NCBI GenBank assembly: GCA_036262055.1
Contig: DATAJP010000003.1
Location: 682,001-746,000 of the forward strand
Direction: 5' to 3'
DNA length: 64,000 bases
From: Ignavibacteria bacterium
Lineage (GTDB): Bacteria > Bacteroidota > Ignavibacteria > Tepidaquicellales > Tepidaquicellaceae
Part shown: positions 33,496 through 42,677 of the stretch, piece after piece
Layout of the letters: every line of letters begins with the position of its first letter
Position numbering within the stretch: position 1 is the first letter of the stretch
Made by a program: the position numbers and the translations under genes
The notes under the pieces: model-generated
What the model was told of the DNA's origin: nothing
The model's database searches: none
What the model saw: the letters and a program-made list of their open reading frames with translations, nothing else

Positions 33496-34428
33496 CTAAT
33501 AATTTACATTCATAAATTTTTTTGCCGCAATGTATTCCTGAGGGGAAATTAACTCGCCAAAATTATTTTTGATAGAAAAACCTTTCCGGATATTAAAATC
33601 TTTTTTGAAATTATTCAATAATGATTTAGCAAATACACCTCTGTTAAGTTTTTTAGATTTTGTAAAGGATATATCTTCCGATTTATGATTGTTTAAATTA
33701 AGACACAAATTAATCTGTGCGGTGGTTAGCGTGATTTGTCCTTTCTGGGAAAAATTATATCCGGTAAATCTTTTCAAATTTCTTATGAATCCATAGTTAT
33801 GTTCAAGTTTAAGGTATGGGGAATTAATAAATCCTAATTCAGTGTTTTTCAAAGTATCATAAAAATTATTAACCCATTTCCAGTATTGTTCGTCCTCCTG
33901 ATGTTTAAAAGGAAAAATATTTTGATTAAGATTATAATCACAATGTCCGAACGCAATCATTTTAACTTTGGGATTTTTTTTCGATACTATGTCATTAAGA
34001 TTTTGCAATCCCTCCGAACATTCGATTATCGGAATAAAATTATTCACGCCTATTTTATTTTTTTCAAATTCAAAAATAGTTGCGGATACCTCATCATGGC
34101 TCTTACATTTAGGAACGAATACCGAATTAAATTTATTTCTGAGACTTGTCAATAATTCCAAATCTTCATTAAATTCCGGACTTAATATAGAGTTTACTCT
34201 AATACCGAACTTTAATTTTGAATTAAAAGAAGAAAAGAAAGAATACAGCAAACGCCTGTACTCTTTCTTTATATTGAAGGAATTTTGAGGGTTAAAAAAA
34301 TCCGTAATACTGTCTTCTATATCCACGCAAACAGTCAATCTTTCAGACAAAGGGATTCTATCAAGAAATAATCCGAAATCAGAATCCCTTAGCTTTGTGA
34401 AATGAAATATGGAAATTTCGTTGCTCAA
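33496..34428 (-). CDS. HpcH/HpaI aldolase / citrate lyase beta-like protein
   Basis: The 310-residue protein carries the CitE-type TIM-barrel signatures in order: CVDIEDSI near 34, GIRVNS near 74, VFVPKCKSHDEV near 102, IPIIECSEGLQN near 131, IAFGHCDYN near 158 and FINSPY near 200. The Arg, Lys, Glu and Asp of these motifs bind Mg and an oxaloacetate- or CoA-thioester-like substrate in known lyases. The C-terminal third is less conserved. It lies ten bases after a T9SS cargo gene and two before the SGNH-like gene. The location suggests a modification role linked to the cargo rather than central metabolism; that is inference. Confidence 0.8.
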   Translation of the reverse strand: MSNEISIFHFTKLRDSDFGLFLDRIPLSERLTVCVDIEDSITDFFNPQNSFNIKKEYRRLLYSFFSSFNSKLKFGIRVNSILSPEFNEDLELLTSLRNKFNSVFVPKCKSHDEVSATIFEFEKNKIGVNNFIPIIECSEGLQNLNDIVSKKNPKVKMIAFGHCDYNLNQNIFPFKHQEDEQYWKWVNNFYDTLKNTELGFINSPYLKLEHNYGFIRNLKRFTGYNFSQKGQITLTTAQINLCLNLNNHKSEDISFTKSKKLNRGVFAKSLLNNFKKDFNIRKGFSIKNNFGELISPQEYIAAKKFMNVNY

Positions 34429-34438
34429 ATTATTTACA

Positions 34439-35944
34439 TTATTTGATAAGCAGCATTCTCATTGTTTTTAAATAATCACCTGCAGTCATTCTGCAAAAAT
34501 ATATACCTGACGGGGTATGATTTGCATTCCATGTAACGTTGAACCTTCCGTTTCTCATTTCCTGATTTACCAGAACTGCTATTTCCCTTCCGAGTAAATC
34601 AAAAACCGTTATATTAACAAATCCCGTTTTGGGAACGTCAAACTCAATATTAGTTGATGGATTGAATGGGTTCGGGAAGTTTTGATATAAATTATATCTA
34701 TTCGGATTGATTAAACCGAGTTGCTCGATTCTGTTTGTATAGATAACGGTTCTTTTAGCGCATATATTAGAAAATGTCAGACTATCCTTTGAATAAACAA
34801 CCCACATTGCCATAGAATAAGGTGAATTATAAATTCCATTATTAATGGTTAAAGTTGTATTCTTTGATGAATCGCCCAAAGTAACGGAATCAGATGCAGA
34901 ATTAAAATTGCCTCTTAATAATTTTAGTTTGAGGCTATCATTTGTTTTATATGAATAGGAGCCAAGATTATAAATTGCTGCCTCACCCATATTATCGGTA
35001 ATGATAGGATAAAAATAATTATCGAAATTTTGAGTAGCATATGGAGATTGAGGTACAATCTCTGTTTCTTTCTGCGAAGCAGAATTATTGTACATATTAA
35101 TAATTGTTCCTCTTATATGTGATTTGCCATTTTCAATTCTTTCATATACTGCTACAAGATTTCCCCAATGATTTCCGAAAATAATTGAAGTTTTATTATC
35201 ATAAGTTGCAGAAACAGTATCGGGACCTAACCACACAGAATAAGCGAGCATTCTATGACAATAAACATCATTCTGATTGTTTGCCTTTCTGCGGTTATAC
35301 GAGATAAGAATTTTTGAACCGCTGCCCTCAGCTTTTCCACCAATTCTCGGGGCAGAACAATAAGCTGTGTCAGCTTGTGTAAGATTAAATGAATATGTTG
35401 TTTGTAAATTCTGAACATTTATATGCTTATACTGTATATCGCCGTTATTTTCATATACAACCGCAAATAAATCAGCACCATAATTATAAACATCTGGTTT
35501 ATACTTATTACCTTCCGAAGTATCGATAGCAAAGACTTCACTCCACCCTGCAGAGTTAAAAGCTTTTGCATATATCCAGGATTTTCCATTTCGAAATGAT
35601 TCCCAAACAATTAATGCTCTTGCTATTGTGTCCCCAAAAGAAGAAACCCTTGTGTATGCAATTGCAGGGTTCGTGTTCATGTATGAATCGTTTGTTACAT
35701 AAGTTACTTGTGTGCTAATGGTGTCACTTCCTGCTCTTAGCATACAAATGTTTGAACCTGACGGAATATGTCTCTCAAAAACAATCAACTCATATCTTAA
35801 TGGAAAATTATTAAAAAATCTTTTATTTCCGAAACGAGGGTTCAAATCTGTAAAACCACTTGTCACGGTATATTGAGGCGACAAGGGCTGTGCCCCCAGA
35901 CTGCTGCTGAAAAAAATTAATATAAAAAGAAAAATTTTTCTCAT
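34439..35944 (-). CDS. Secreted protein with T9SS type A sorting domain
   Basis: The 501-residue protein has a signal peptide (KIFLFILIFFSSSLGAQ). A beta-rich region follows (about 20-410) with repeats such as ALIVWESFRNGKSWIYAKAF and LVAVYERIENGKSHIRG, suggesting a propeller-like fold. The C-terminal sorting domain reads YQNFPNPFNPSTNIEFDVP, FDLLGREIAVLVNQ, SGIYFCRM and MRMLLIK. It would be exported by Sec and then the type IX system. It lies 15 bases after another cargo gene and ten before the CitE-like gene, giving a tight co-directional run. No enzyme motif is seen. Confidence 0.88.
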   Translation of the reverse strand: MRKIFLFILIFFSSSLGAQPLSPQYTVTSGFTDLNPRFGNKRFFNNFPLRYELIVFERHIPSGSNICMLRAGSDTISTQVTYVTNDSYMNTNPAIAYTRVSSFGDTIARALIVWESFRNGKSWIYAKAFNSAGWSEVFAIDTSEGNKYKPDVYNYGADLFAVVYENNGDIQYKHINVQNLQTTYSFNLTQADTAYCSAPRIGGKAEGSGSKILISYNRRKANNQNDVYCHRMLAYSVWLGPDTVSATYDNKTSIIFGNHWGNLVAVYERIENGKSHIRGTIINMYNNSASQKETEIVPQSPYATQNFDNYFYPIITDNMGEAAIYNLGSYSYKTNDSLKLKLLRGNFNSASDSVTLGDSSKNTTLTINNGIYNSPYSMAMWVVYSKDSLTFSNICAKRTVIYTNRIEQLGLINPNRYNLYQNFPNPFNPSTNIEFDVPKTGFVNITVFDLLGREIAVLVNQEMRNGRFNVTWNANHTPSGIYFCRMTAGDYLKTMRMLLIK

Positions 35945-35959
35945 CCTATAGCGGGGTTT

Positions 35960-38647
35960 TTATTTTAACAGCAACATTTTCTTTACTGATGAGTATCCTT
36001 CGGTTTGCATTCTGCAAAAATATATACCTGACGGGGTATTAATTGCATTCCATGAGTAAGCGTACTTACCGCGGGTTAACTCTTTATTTATTAATACTGA
36101 AACTTCTCTTCCGAGAATATCATATACTGCAAGTTTCACAAAGCTAAGTTCAGGAAGGTCAAATTCAATTTTTGTTACCGGGTTGAAGGGATTTGGATAA
36201 TTCTGATAAAGCATATACTCTGTCGGCACTAAAGTTCCTGTCAGACTTGTTATGGCATTATTCAAATTAATATTGACCGTAACATTTTGGTGCTGCGTTA
36301 AAGAGACATAAATGCTGTCGTTTTTATATCCGAGCTTGTCAAAATATATTTTATAATTTCCTGATGAAAGCTGATTTAATGTATAAGTTCCCTGAACAGT
36401 TGAATAATCCATTTTGGAAAAACTATTATTCAGTTTTGCAGCAATCGTAACATCCGGAACGGGGTTAGACAAAAATGTATAAAAAACATTTCCAGTTATA
36501 GACGCCGAACCTTCAGTTGCTACAATACGGTGCGCATCTATGTTTATGTTCTCCAGATTTGTTGTCGGATATAAAAGAACGGCTTGCATCCACATTATAG
36601 ATGACGGATAGTAAGTCGGAATAAAATCATGTACCAATTCCGAATTCGGATACGCTACGATATACGAACTGTCAGCCCGCACATTTGCCAAAAAATATGA
36701 GCCGTCACTGCTGATATTACTTGAATCGAATAAAGTTGTTATTCCTGAATTATAATCAAAATTGAGTGCTTTAACATGTCCGGATGTAACAGGTTTACCG
36801 TTATCTTTATAAAAAACTTTTCCCGATATTGATATGCTTTCAGCATCTGTTACATTTTCATTTTTCATCACTAAGCCATTATCGCCATAAATCATGCAAG
36901 CTCTCCAATTTAAAATCTCGATATCGGAGATATTACTGGCAGAATAAAACATCTGCTGAACCCAGCTTTCACCACCTGTTTTTGTATAATAAAATCTTCC
37001 ATTATTACCCGCACAATACCCTGTCTGTGCATTTACAAATACTATTTTATTGAGCTTAATATTCGGAGTGTTGTTATTATCTACAATTTTTTTATTCCAG
37101 CTTAAACCTCCATTTGTTGTTTTATATATAGTTCCGGAATCCGATGCAATGAATCCGATATTTTCATTCAGAAAGTTTATATCATAAAAATTTCGTCCGT
37201 TATCCATGGGAAAGCTAACCCAATTATTACCGTTATTGCTGGATTTATAAAATAAATCCGAAACACCCGCAATAAGATTATTATTAATATATTTGAATAT
37301 TCCATTCACTTGTGACGCGCTTTTATCAAACCATATGCGTCCGCCGTCGGTAGTGGTTTTTAGTTGTCCTCCTTCTGCGCAAATTATACCAGATAATTCA
37401 TTTAGAAAATTAATACTATGGATGTTATTATTCCTCGACTGGAATATCAACCGGGACTTTGTCCATGTGCTGCCGAGATCGTTGCTGTAAATATATACTC
37501 CTGAATCACCTGCGATATGAATATGATTTCCTTTGATAACAATTGAAGACAGATTTGCCTTAGTGTTCAGATTTATTTTGTTCCAGGTCGTTCCGCCGTC
37601 AATAGTTTTCATCAACAAACCTTTATTGCCAACCGCAAAGCTTGTGTTGACATTCACCGATTTGCCTGCTTTAATATTGTTTCTGATTCCGGGTAGCAAT
37701 GGCTGGAATGCCCCCGATTGAGGTATGAATGAATATAAACTGTTTCCTGCAAGTATAAGCTTATCATTTATAAATTCACCATCAACAAAACTTGCTTCAT
37801 ACTCATTTTCCACAAGGACAGAAGTCCAACTTGTACCGTTGTCAATTGACTTATAAATTACATTATTGAAAAATAAAAACAGCATATCACCATAAGCTCT
37901 TATTTTCGATGAAATGTTTGAAGTAAAGCTGAGCTCTTTGCTTGCCCAGTTATGTCCGAAGTTTGAGGATACATAACAATTATTATTGCTAACCGCATAT
38001 AAATTATCACCGTTATAATATATGCTTGTTAATCCTCCCGGAGCATTTTTAAGCTTAGACCATGTGTTACCGCTATTAGTTGTCTTGAGGACTCCTGATT
38101 GAGTATTAATAAAGCCGGTCGCATTATCTGCAAAAATTATCTCGCTGTTGTAATTGAAATCATACCGCTCAGGGTAAGTATTCCATGACTGGCATCTATC
38201 GTTTGTTTTTAAAATTGAACCTGAAGAAGATAAAATAAATCCTGTCCAGCTATTTATAAACTTCATTCCTAAATAATTCTGGCTTTTTAAATTATTGCTA
38301 AATGTTTTCCAGTTTTGCCCGAGATTGTCTGAAAGCAATATTGAACCTATATTGTTTGAACTGTAGGTAACTGCGACTATCAAATTTGAGTCTATAAAAG
38401 AAACATCTTTAATTGCAGACTCAATTTTCACTAAGCTTTTTTTCCAGGTTAAACCTCCATCAGTAGTTAAAAGGACAGTTCCGCCGGAACTTCCGGCGAC
38501 ACCTTTCATGCCATCGAAAAAATTTAGATTACAATAAACGTTAGACTCGGGTTTGGGATTTAACCACTGCCAGCCGGATTGCGAAAAGGCAAAATTTGAA
38601 AAGATAAGAAGTAAAACTGCGCTCGATAATATTCTATTCGGTTTCAT
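35960..38647 (-). CDS. Large secreted YCF48/BNR-repeat protein with T9SS sorting domain
   Basis: The 895-residue protein has a signal peptide (ILSSAVLLLIFSNFAFSQS). Many YCF48/BNR repeats follow (TTDGGLTWKK, TTNSGNTWSK, TIDGGTTWNK, TTDGGRIWF, SSNNGNNWVSF, TTNGGLSWNKK and others, about 40-600), enough for two seven-bladed propellers. Then come two carboxypeptidase-regulatory-like beta-sandwiches (ISGKVFYKDNGKPVTSGHV near 615; ITGNVFYTFLSNPVPDVTI near 725). It ends with a type A sorting domain (NYPNPFNPVTKIEFDLP, SGIYFCRMQ, KKMLLLK). It is the second gene of a minus-strand run behind a TrmB-type regulator. Confidence 0.92.
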   Translation of the reverse strand: MKPNRILSSAVLLLIFSNFAFSQSGWQWLNPKPESNVYCNLNFFDGMKGVAGSSGGTVLLTTDGGLTWKKSLVKIESAIKDVSFIDSNLIVAVTYSSNNIGSILLSDNLGQNWKTFSNNLKSQNYLGMKFINSWTGFILSSSGSILKTNDRCQSWNTYPERYDFNYNSEIIFADNATGFINTQSGVLKTTNSGNTWSKLKNAPGGLTSIYYNGDNLYAVSNNNCYVSSNFGHNWASKELSFTSNISSKIRAYGDMLFLFFNNVIYKSIDNGTSWTSVLVENEYEASFVDGEFINDKLILAGNSLYSFIPQSGAFQPLLPGIRNNIKAGKSVNVNTSFAVGNKGLLMKTIDGGTTWNKINLNTKANLSSIVIKGNHIHIAGDSGVYIYSNDLGSTWTKSRLIFQSRNNNIHSINFLNELSGIICAEGGQLKTTTDGGRIWFDKSASQVNGIFKYINNNLIAGVSDLFYKSSNNGNNWVSFPMDNGRNFYDINFLNENIGFIASDSGTIYKTTNGGLSWNKKIVDNNNTPNIKLNKIVFVNAQTGYCAGNNGRFYYTKTGGESWVQQMFYSASNISDIEILNWRACMIYGDNGLVMKNENVTDAESISISGKVFYKDNGKPVTSGHVKALNFDYNSGITTLFDSSNISSDGSYFLANVRADSSYIVAYPNSELVHDFIPTYYPSSIMWMQAVLLYPTTNLENINIDAHRIVATEGSASITGNVFYTFLSNPVPDVTIAAKLNNSFSKMDYSTVQGTYTLNQLSSGNYKIYFDKLGYKNDSIYVSLTQHQNVTVNINLNNAITSLTGTLVPTEYMLYQNYPNPFNPVTKIEFDLPELSFVKLAVYDILGREVSVLINKELTRGKYAYSWNAINTPSGIYFCRMQTEGYSSVKKMLLLK

Positions 38648-38683
38648 TCTCCAATTTGTTTATAGTTTAACAAATGGCGGGTT

Positions 38684-39577
38684 TTAATTTACCGATAAAC
38701 TTTTTTCTAATGTTTTTTTAAGAGACTTCTTCTTAAAATCTTTTATTGTTGATGAAGTATTCCAATATTTTTCGAATACGAACTTCATGTTATTTGCAAA
38801 ATCTTTACTGCGGATTATAATGTCGGCTTCGTTATGTTTCGGCACTGTTTTGTCGTTGATGTTCATGAAAACTATTTCATCATCGAAAACAGTAACATTA
38901 GGCACCTGTTCCTCACTCAGGCGAATCTGCTCACCGTAGCCCTCAAATTTTTCTACGGTGCTGATTAAATCTTCAAGAGTTCCGTTTCCCCACGAATTTC
39001 CTTTCTTAACTCTGAAGTTTAAGCTTGTTTCATAAACGGATTTAATCACTCCTCCGTTTTTGAAAAACTTTCTGGCTGTTTCATCTATTTCATCGGAAAC
39101 ATAATGCTCCAGCCTGACCATAAATAAAATCTCCTTCTTGGCATTTTTTAGCAACTCAATAAATTTTGCCTCCCGATGCTGATTGTAACCGCGGATTAGC
39201 TCCACGTTTACAATCTTGCTTTTCTCGGATTCCTTAGTCTTATGCAGGGGTTTTAAGGATTTAAATGTATCCTTTAGATTATCAAGCTCTTTCTGGCGGG
39301 ATAAGAGAATGTTTTTTTCTATTTTGTCGAGAATTATGTCAGGGTCAATCATTTCATACTTCGTGACGGAATTGGTTTCGATTTCGTTTACATAACCTTT
39401 ATCAACAAATGACTTTAAAATATTGTAAACATCTGTTCTTCTGATTCCGGCATCGTCAGCAATTTCCGAAGCACTTAAAAGATTACCCTTGAGAACGGCA
39501 AGAAATACACGAGATTCATATTCGGTGAATCCTAACAACCTCAGTTTAAGAATTATGTCGTTTGGCTTTATCTCCAA
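38684..39577 (-). CDS. TrmB-family transcriptional regulator
   Basis: The 297-residue protein begins with a winged-helix domain: LRLLGFTEYESRVFLAVLKGNLLSASEIADDAGIRRTDVYNILKSFVDKGYV, residues about 13-64. This is the TrmB type, followed by a coiled-coil linker (about 75-115). A C-terminal domain follows, related to the TrmB sensor or PLD-like fold (LLKNAKKEILFMVRLEH near 143). TrmB proteins mostly regulate sugar uptake in archaea and are less usual in bacteria. It lies 36 bases upstream of the large T9SS cargo gene in the same direction and probably controls that unit. The effector is unknown. Confidence 0.82.
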   Translation of the reverse strand: MEIKPNDIILKLRLLGFTEYESRVFLAVLKGNLLSASEIADDAGIRRTDVYNILKSFVDKGYVNEIETNSVTKYEMIDPDIILDKIEKNILLSRQKELDNLKDTFKSLKPLHKTKESEKSKIVNVELIRGYNQHREAKFIELLKNAKKEILFMVRLEHYVSDEIDETARKFFKNGGVIKSVYETSLNFRVKKGNSWGNGTLEDLISTVEKFEGYGEQIRLSEEQVPNVTVFDDEIVFMNINDKTVPKHNEADIIIRSKDFANNMKFVFEKYWNTSSTIKDFKKKSLKKTLEKSLSVN

Positions 39578-39652
39578 AATTGTATTAGGTTGAATCTAAG
39601 ACAATATTTATTATTTTATTTTAAATGTCAAGAGTCAATTTCGGGGTAAAAA

Positions 39653-39682
39653 CAAAAAAAGCCACTGCGAAGATGGCTTTTG
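39653..39682 (-). terminator. Intrinsic terminator after the lipoprotein gene
   Basis: Read on the minus strand, AAAAGCCATCTTCGCAGTGGC forms a hairpin (GCCA/TGGC extended by flanking A/T pairs) followed by TTTTTTTG. It ends the lipoprotein transcript before the TrmB gene. Confidence 0.85.
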
Positions 39683-39713
39683 AATTAAGAAAATTATAAT
39701 CTTAAAAAGTTTA

Positions 39714-40748
39714 TTACTTTTTAATACCTCTATGTATATAGGTTTGAAGTCCAAATAAAGATTGGTCTACAGCATAAAGTAATTGTGGGTTTATATATTT
39801 TACATAAGATATATCTAAGTGAAGATGATGAAGTTCTTTGCTCCATTTTATATTATTCCAGTTATACAAAAGACAGTTATTTTCAGATGAGGTTCCAAAA
39901 GTTGTAAAATTATCTAACGAAGTTGCATCAGGTGTATGATAAAAATTAAAATTATTAGATTTAAAAAGTTCAACAAAAGAACCGTTTTCATATCTATAAA
40001 TTTGATTTTGTAGAGCACCCACTAATAGACCATTTAGTATAATTAATTTTTCATTGGATGAAGTGTAGGTATAAAATAATTCTTTATTCCAATTTTTATC
40101 TAAAAATTTATATAGGCGATATTTAACGTCTGTGAATACAATAAAATCTTCAGAAAAGTAATATGGAAGCCCATTATATAGATAAAATTTAAGTGCAGAT
40201 GTATTTGGATCATTTCTATCAAAAGATTCTAAATTTTTATTTATCAAATTAATTTTTAAAATTTTTGTTGTAGTAATAACCCATAAGTAGTTATTTTCAA
40301 TTACTGAATTTTGTGTAAACTCACCAGGGTAATTTTTAAAATCAGAGATATTTAATTCTTCATAAGTAAAACCATTCCATTTATATATAGACACATAAAA
40401 ATTACCATTTATCACTTTATTACCCGAAAAATAAATATCAGAATTACTGTTACCTGAAATAGTGACAGGGATAAAGTTGGTTATAGTTATTATTTCTTGA
40501 AATCCATCATAATTTACTTTTAAAATATTACCCTCTCCAATATTTACAAGATACATAACGTTTGTATCTACTGCGAAAATTTTATTTATTGTTGAGAACC
40601 CACTATTTTTAATCTCGTAAGTCTTCCAATTATACCTTGCCGAATCAAAGCCTAACACATTATTGGGATTGTTTGGACTTTCGGAGCAAGAATAGAAAGA
40701 GAATAAACAAACAATTAAAATAAATAAATTATAAAGAAATTTTTTCAT
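39714..40748 (-). CDS. Uncharacterised lipoprotein
   Basis: I start this at 40748, giving MKKFLYNLFILIVCLFSFYSCSES, a clear lipoprotein signal with lipobox FYSC (Cys at residue 21). An upstream ATG at 40796 would add 16 residues before it. The mature part (about 320 residues) is rich in Asn, Tyr and beta-strand patterns, such as YKFLDKNWNKELFYTYTSS and IYKWNGFTYEELN. It resembles a single propeller-like surface protein without recognised repeats. It is monocistronic with its own terminator. Base composition is more AT-rich than in neighbouring genes, which could hint at recent gain. Confidence 0.78.
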   Translation of the reverse strand: MKKFLYNLFILIVCLFSFYSCSESPNNPNNVLGFDSARYNWKTYEIKNSGFSTINKIFAVDTNVMYLVNIGEGNILKVNYDGFQEIITITNFIPVTISGNSNSDIYFSGNKVINGNFYVSIYKWNGFTYEELNISDFKNYPGEFTQNSVIENNYLWVITTTKILKINLINKNLESFDRNDPNTSALKFYLYNGLPYYFSEDFIVFTDVKYRLYKFLDKNWNKELFYTYTSSNEKLIILNGLLVGALQNQIYRYENGSFVELFKSNNFNFYHTPDATSLDNFTTFGTSSENNCLLYNWNNIKWSKELHHLHLDISYVKYINPQLLYAVDQSLFGLQTYIHRGIKK

Positions 40749-40939
40749 TTTCGGCAGGATATATTTTATTATCCTTTCGCTAACTAAAATTCTCAAACAA
40801 AGTTTCCAAAATCAATGTTTAAAGTATTTCAATTAAGGGTATTATATCCTTTTTATTGAATTTTTTTTGCGGGTTTATTGTAATATATTATTAAATAGTT
40901 ATAAAAGCTTAAATTAAACAATAATTTAATTATACCTTT

Positions 40940-42598
40940 ATGAGCACGGAACCAAAGAAAAGCACTTCCAAAAAAGAGTGGATGATGGATGCGGAGAAAG
41001 TGAAAACTTCAGGAATGAAGTTCACTTCTCTAAGCGGTAAAGAACTTGATATATGCTATACACCTGAAGATATAAAAGAGCTTAATTATTATAAGGAAGT
41101 CGGATATCCGGGCGAATATCCTTACACAAGAGGCATTCACCACAATATGTACCGCGGGAAAATATGGACAATGCGACAGTTCGCGGGATTTGGAACTCCA
41201 GAGGATACAAATCAGCGTTTCAAATATTTATTAGAGCACGGGCAGACAGGTCTCTCGACTGCATTCGATATGCCAACCCTAATGGGCTGGGATGCAGATG
41301 CACCACTTTCAGAAGGTGAAGTCGGAATCTGCGGTGTATCTATTTCATCTCTTCAAGATATGGAGCTTTTGTTCAGTGGAATTCCGCTCGATAAAGTCTC
41401 TACTTCGATGACAATCAACTCCCCTGCTTTTGTAGTTTTTGCATATTACTTAGCAGTTGCAGAAAAACAGGGAGTGCCTTTCAATAAGCTTCGTGGAACA
41501 TTACAGAATGATATTTTAAAAGAATACATTGCGCAAAAAGAATTTATTTATCCTCCGAAGGAGTCGATGAGAATTATAACCGACATGATTGAGTTCTGCA
41601 CAAACGAAGTTCCGCAGTTCAATCCTGTCAGCGTAAGCGGATATCATATTCGTGAAGCAGGTTCGACTGCTGCGCAGGAGCTTGCATTCACTCTTGCAGA
41701 TGGTTTTGCTTATGTTGAAGATTGTATTAAACGAGGAATGGACGTCGATTCGTTTGCTCCGAGAATTTCTCACTTCTTTAATGCTCATTTAGATTTCTTT
41801 GAAGAGATTGCAAAGTATAGAGCTGCAAGAAGAATTTATGCAAAGAGAATGAAGAACAAATACGGCGCGAAAAACCCTAAGAGCTGGACATTGAGATTCC
41901 ACACACAGACCGCAGGATGCTCATTGACAGCACAACAGCCGGAAAATAATATTGTTAGAACAGCCATCGAAGCACTTGCAGCGGTTCTTGGCGGAACACA
42001 AAGCTTGCATACGAACTCAATGGATGAAACTCTTGCATTGCCATCGGACAAAGCTGTTAAAATTGCTTTAAGAACTCAGCAGATTTTGGCTTATGAACAC
42101 GGAGTTATCAACGTAGCCGACCCGCTTGGCGGAAGCTATTATGTTGAGAAGCTTACCGATGACATGGAAGCCGAAGCAGAGAGATATTTTGAGATGATTG
42201 ATTCACAAGGCGGAGTTGTGGCTTGTATCGAGAACGGTTTCTTCCAGAGAGAGATTGCAGATTCAGCTTATAAGTATCAGCAGGAACTTGACAGAAAAGA
42301 AAAAATAGTTGTTGGTGTAAATGATTTTGTTGAAGAAGAAGAAAAAATTGATATTCCGATTTTATTGATTTCAAAAGAAGTTGAAGAGAAACAAGTAAAG
42401 AGATTGAAAGAAATGAAAGCTTCAAGAAATCAGGATGATGTTAAAAATGCGCTTAAAGAATTACGCAAAGCTGCAGAAGACGGAACGAATTTGATGCCGA
42501 GAGCTCTTGAATGCGCGAGGAAATATGTAACGCTTGGAGAAATGTGCAACGAACTGAAAGTTCCGTTTGGAGTTTATGAGGAACAAGCAGTTTTTTAA
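40940..42598 (+). CDS. Methylmalonyl-CoA mutase-family large subunit (catalytic part)
   Basis: The 552-residue protein matches the substrate-binding part of B12-dependent acyl-CoA mutases, which rearrange methylmalonyl-CoA or related thioesters. It lacks the cobalamin-binding domain, so a separate small subunit is expected elsewhere. Landmarks are [21 protein letters not shown] (about 63-83), [10 protein letters not shown] (Gln189), SMRIITDM (Arg211), SGYHIREAG (His236), [16 protein letters not shown] and [13 protein letters not shown]. The residue matching Tyr89 of the Propionibacterium enzyme is His67, so the exact substrate is open. A terminator follows. It fits a propionate or branched-chain oxidation route. 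Confidence 0.9.
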   Translation: MSTEPKKSTSKKEWMMDAEKVKTSGMKFTSLSGKELDICYTPEDIKELNYYKEVGYPGEYPYTRGIHHNMYRGKIWTMRQFAGFGTPEDTNQRFKYLLEHGQTGLSTAFDMPTLMGWDADAPLSEGEVGICGVSISSLQDMELLFSGIPLDKVSTSMTINSPAFVVFAYYLAVAEKQGVPFNKLRGTLQNDILKEYIAQKEFIYPPKESMRIITDMIEFCTNEVPQFNPVSVSGYHIREAGSTAAQELAFTLADGFAYVEDCIKRGMDVDSFAPRISHFFNAHLDFFEEIAKYRAARRIYAKRMKNKYGAKNPKSWTLRFHTQTAGCSLTAQQPENNIVRTAIEALAAVLGGTQSLHTNSMDETLALPSDKAVKIALRTQQILAYEHGVINVADPLGGSYYVEKLTDDMEAEAERYFEMIDSQGGVVACIENGFFQREIADSAYKYQQELDRKEKIVVGVNDFVEEEEKIDIPILLISKEVEEKQVKRLKEMKASRNQDDVKNALKELRKAAEDGTNLMPRALECARKYVTLGEMCNELKVPFGVYEEQAVF

Positions 42599-42623
42599 AC
42601 GTAAAATGTAAAACGTAAAATGT
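42597..42623. repeat. Short direct repeat (AAACGTAAAATGT)
   Basis: The unit AAAACGTAAAATGT occurs nearly twice in tandem, followed by a third partial copy, starting at the stop codon of the mutase gene and ending just before its terminator. Confidence 0.6.
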
Positions 42624-42630
42624 AAAATAA

Positions 42631-42656
42631 AAGGACGAGGCAATCGTCCTTTTTTG
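42631..42656 (+). terminator. Intrinsic terminator after the mutase gene
   Basis: AAGGACGA (42631-42638) pairs with TCGTCCTT (42644-42651) around GGCAA, followed by TTTTTG. Its T run overlaps a possible TTG start for the next gene, which argues for the ATG at 42678 instead. Confidence 0.9.
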
Positions 42657-42677
42657 TTTATAGTCGACATTAAACAA

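Noticed and set aside
42597-42623. CRISPR-like or satellite array
   Set aside because: Only about two and a half copies of a 14-base unit without spacers; simple direct repeat.
42654-42677. TTG start for the GT-C gene
   Set aside because: It lies in the T run of the upstream terminator, and the added residues are not hydrophobic; ATG 42678 is preferred.
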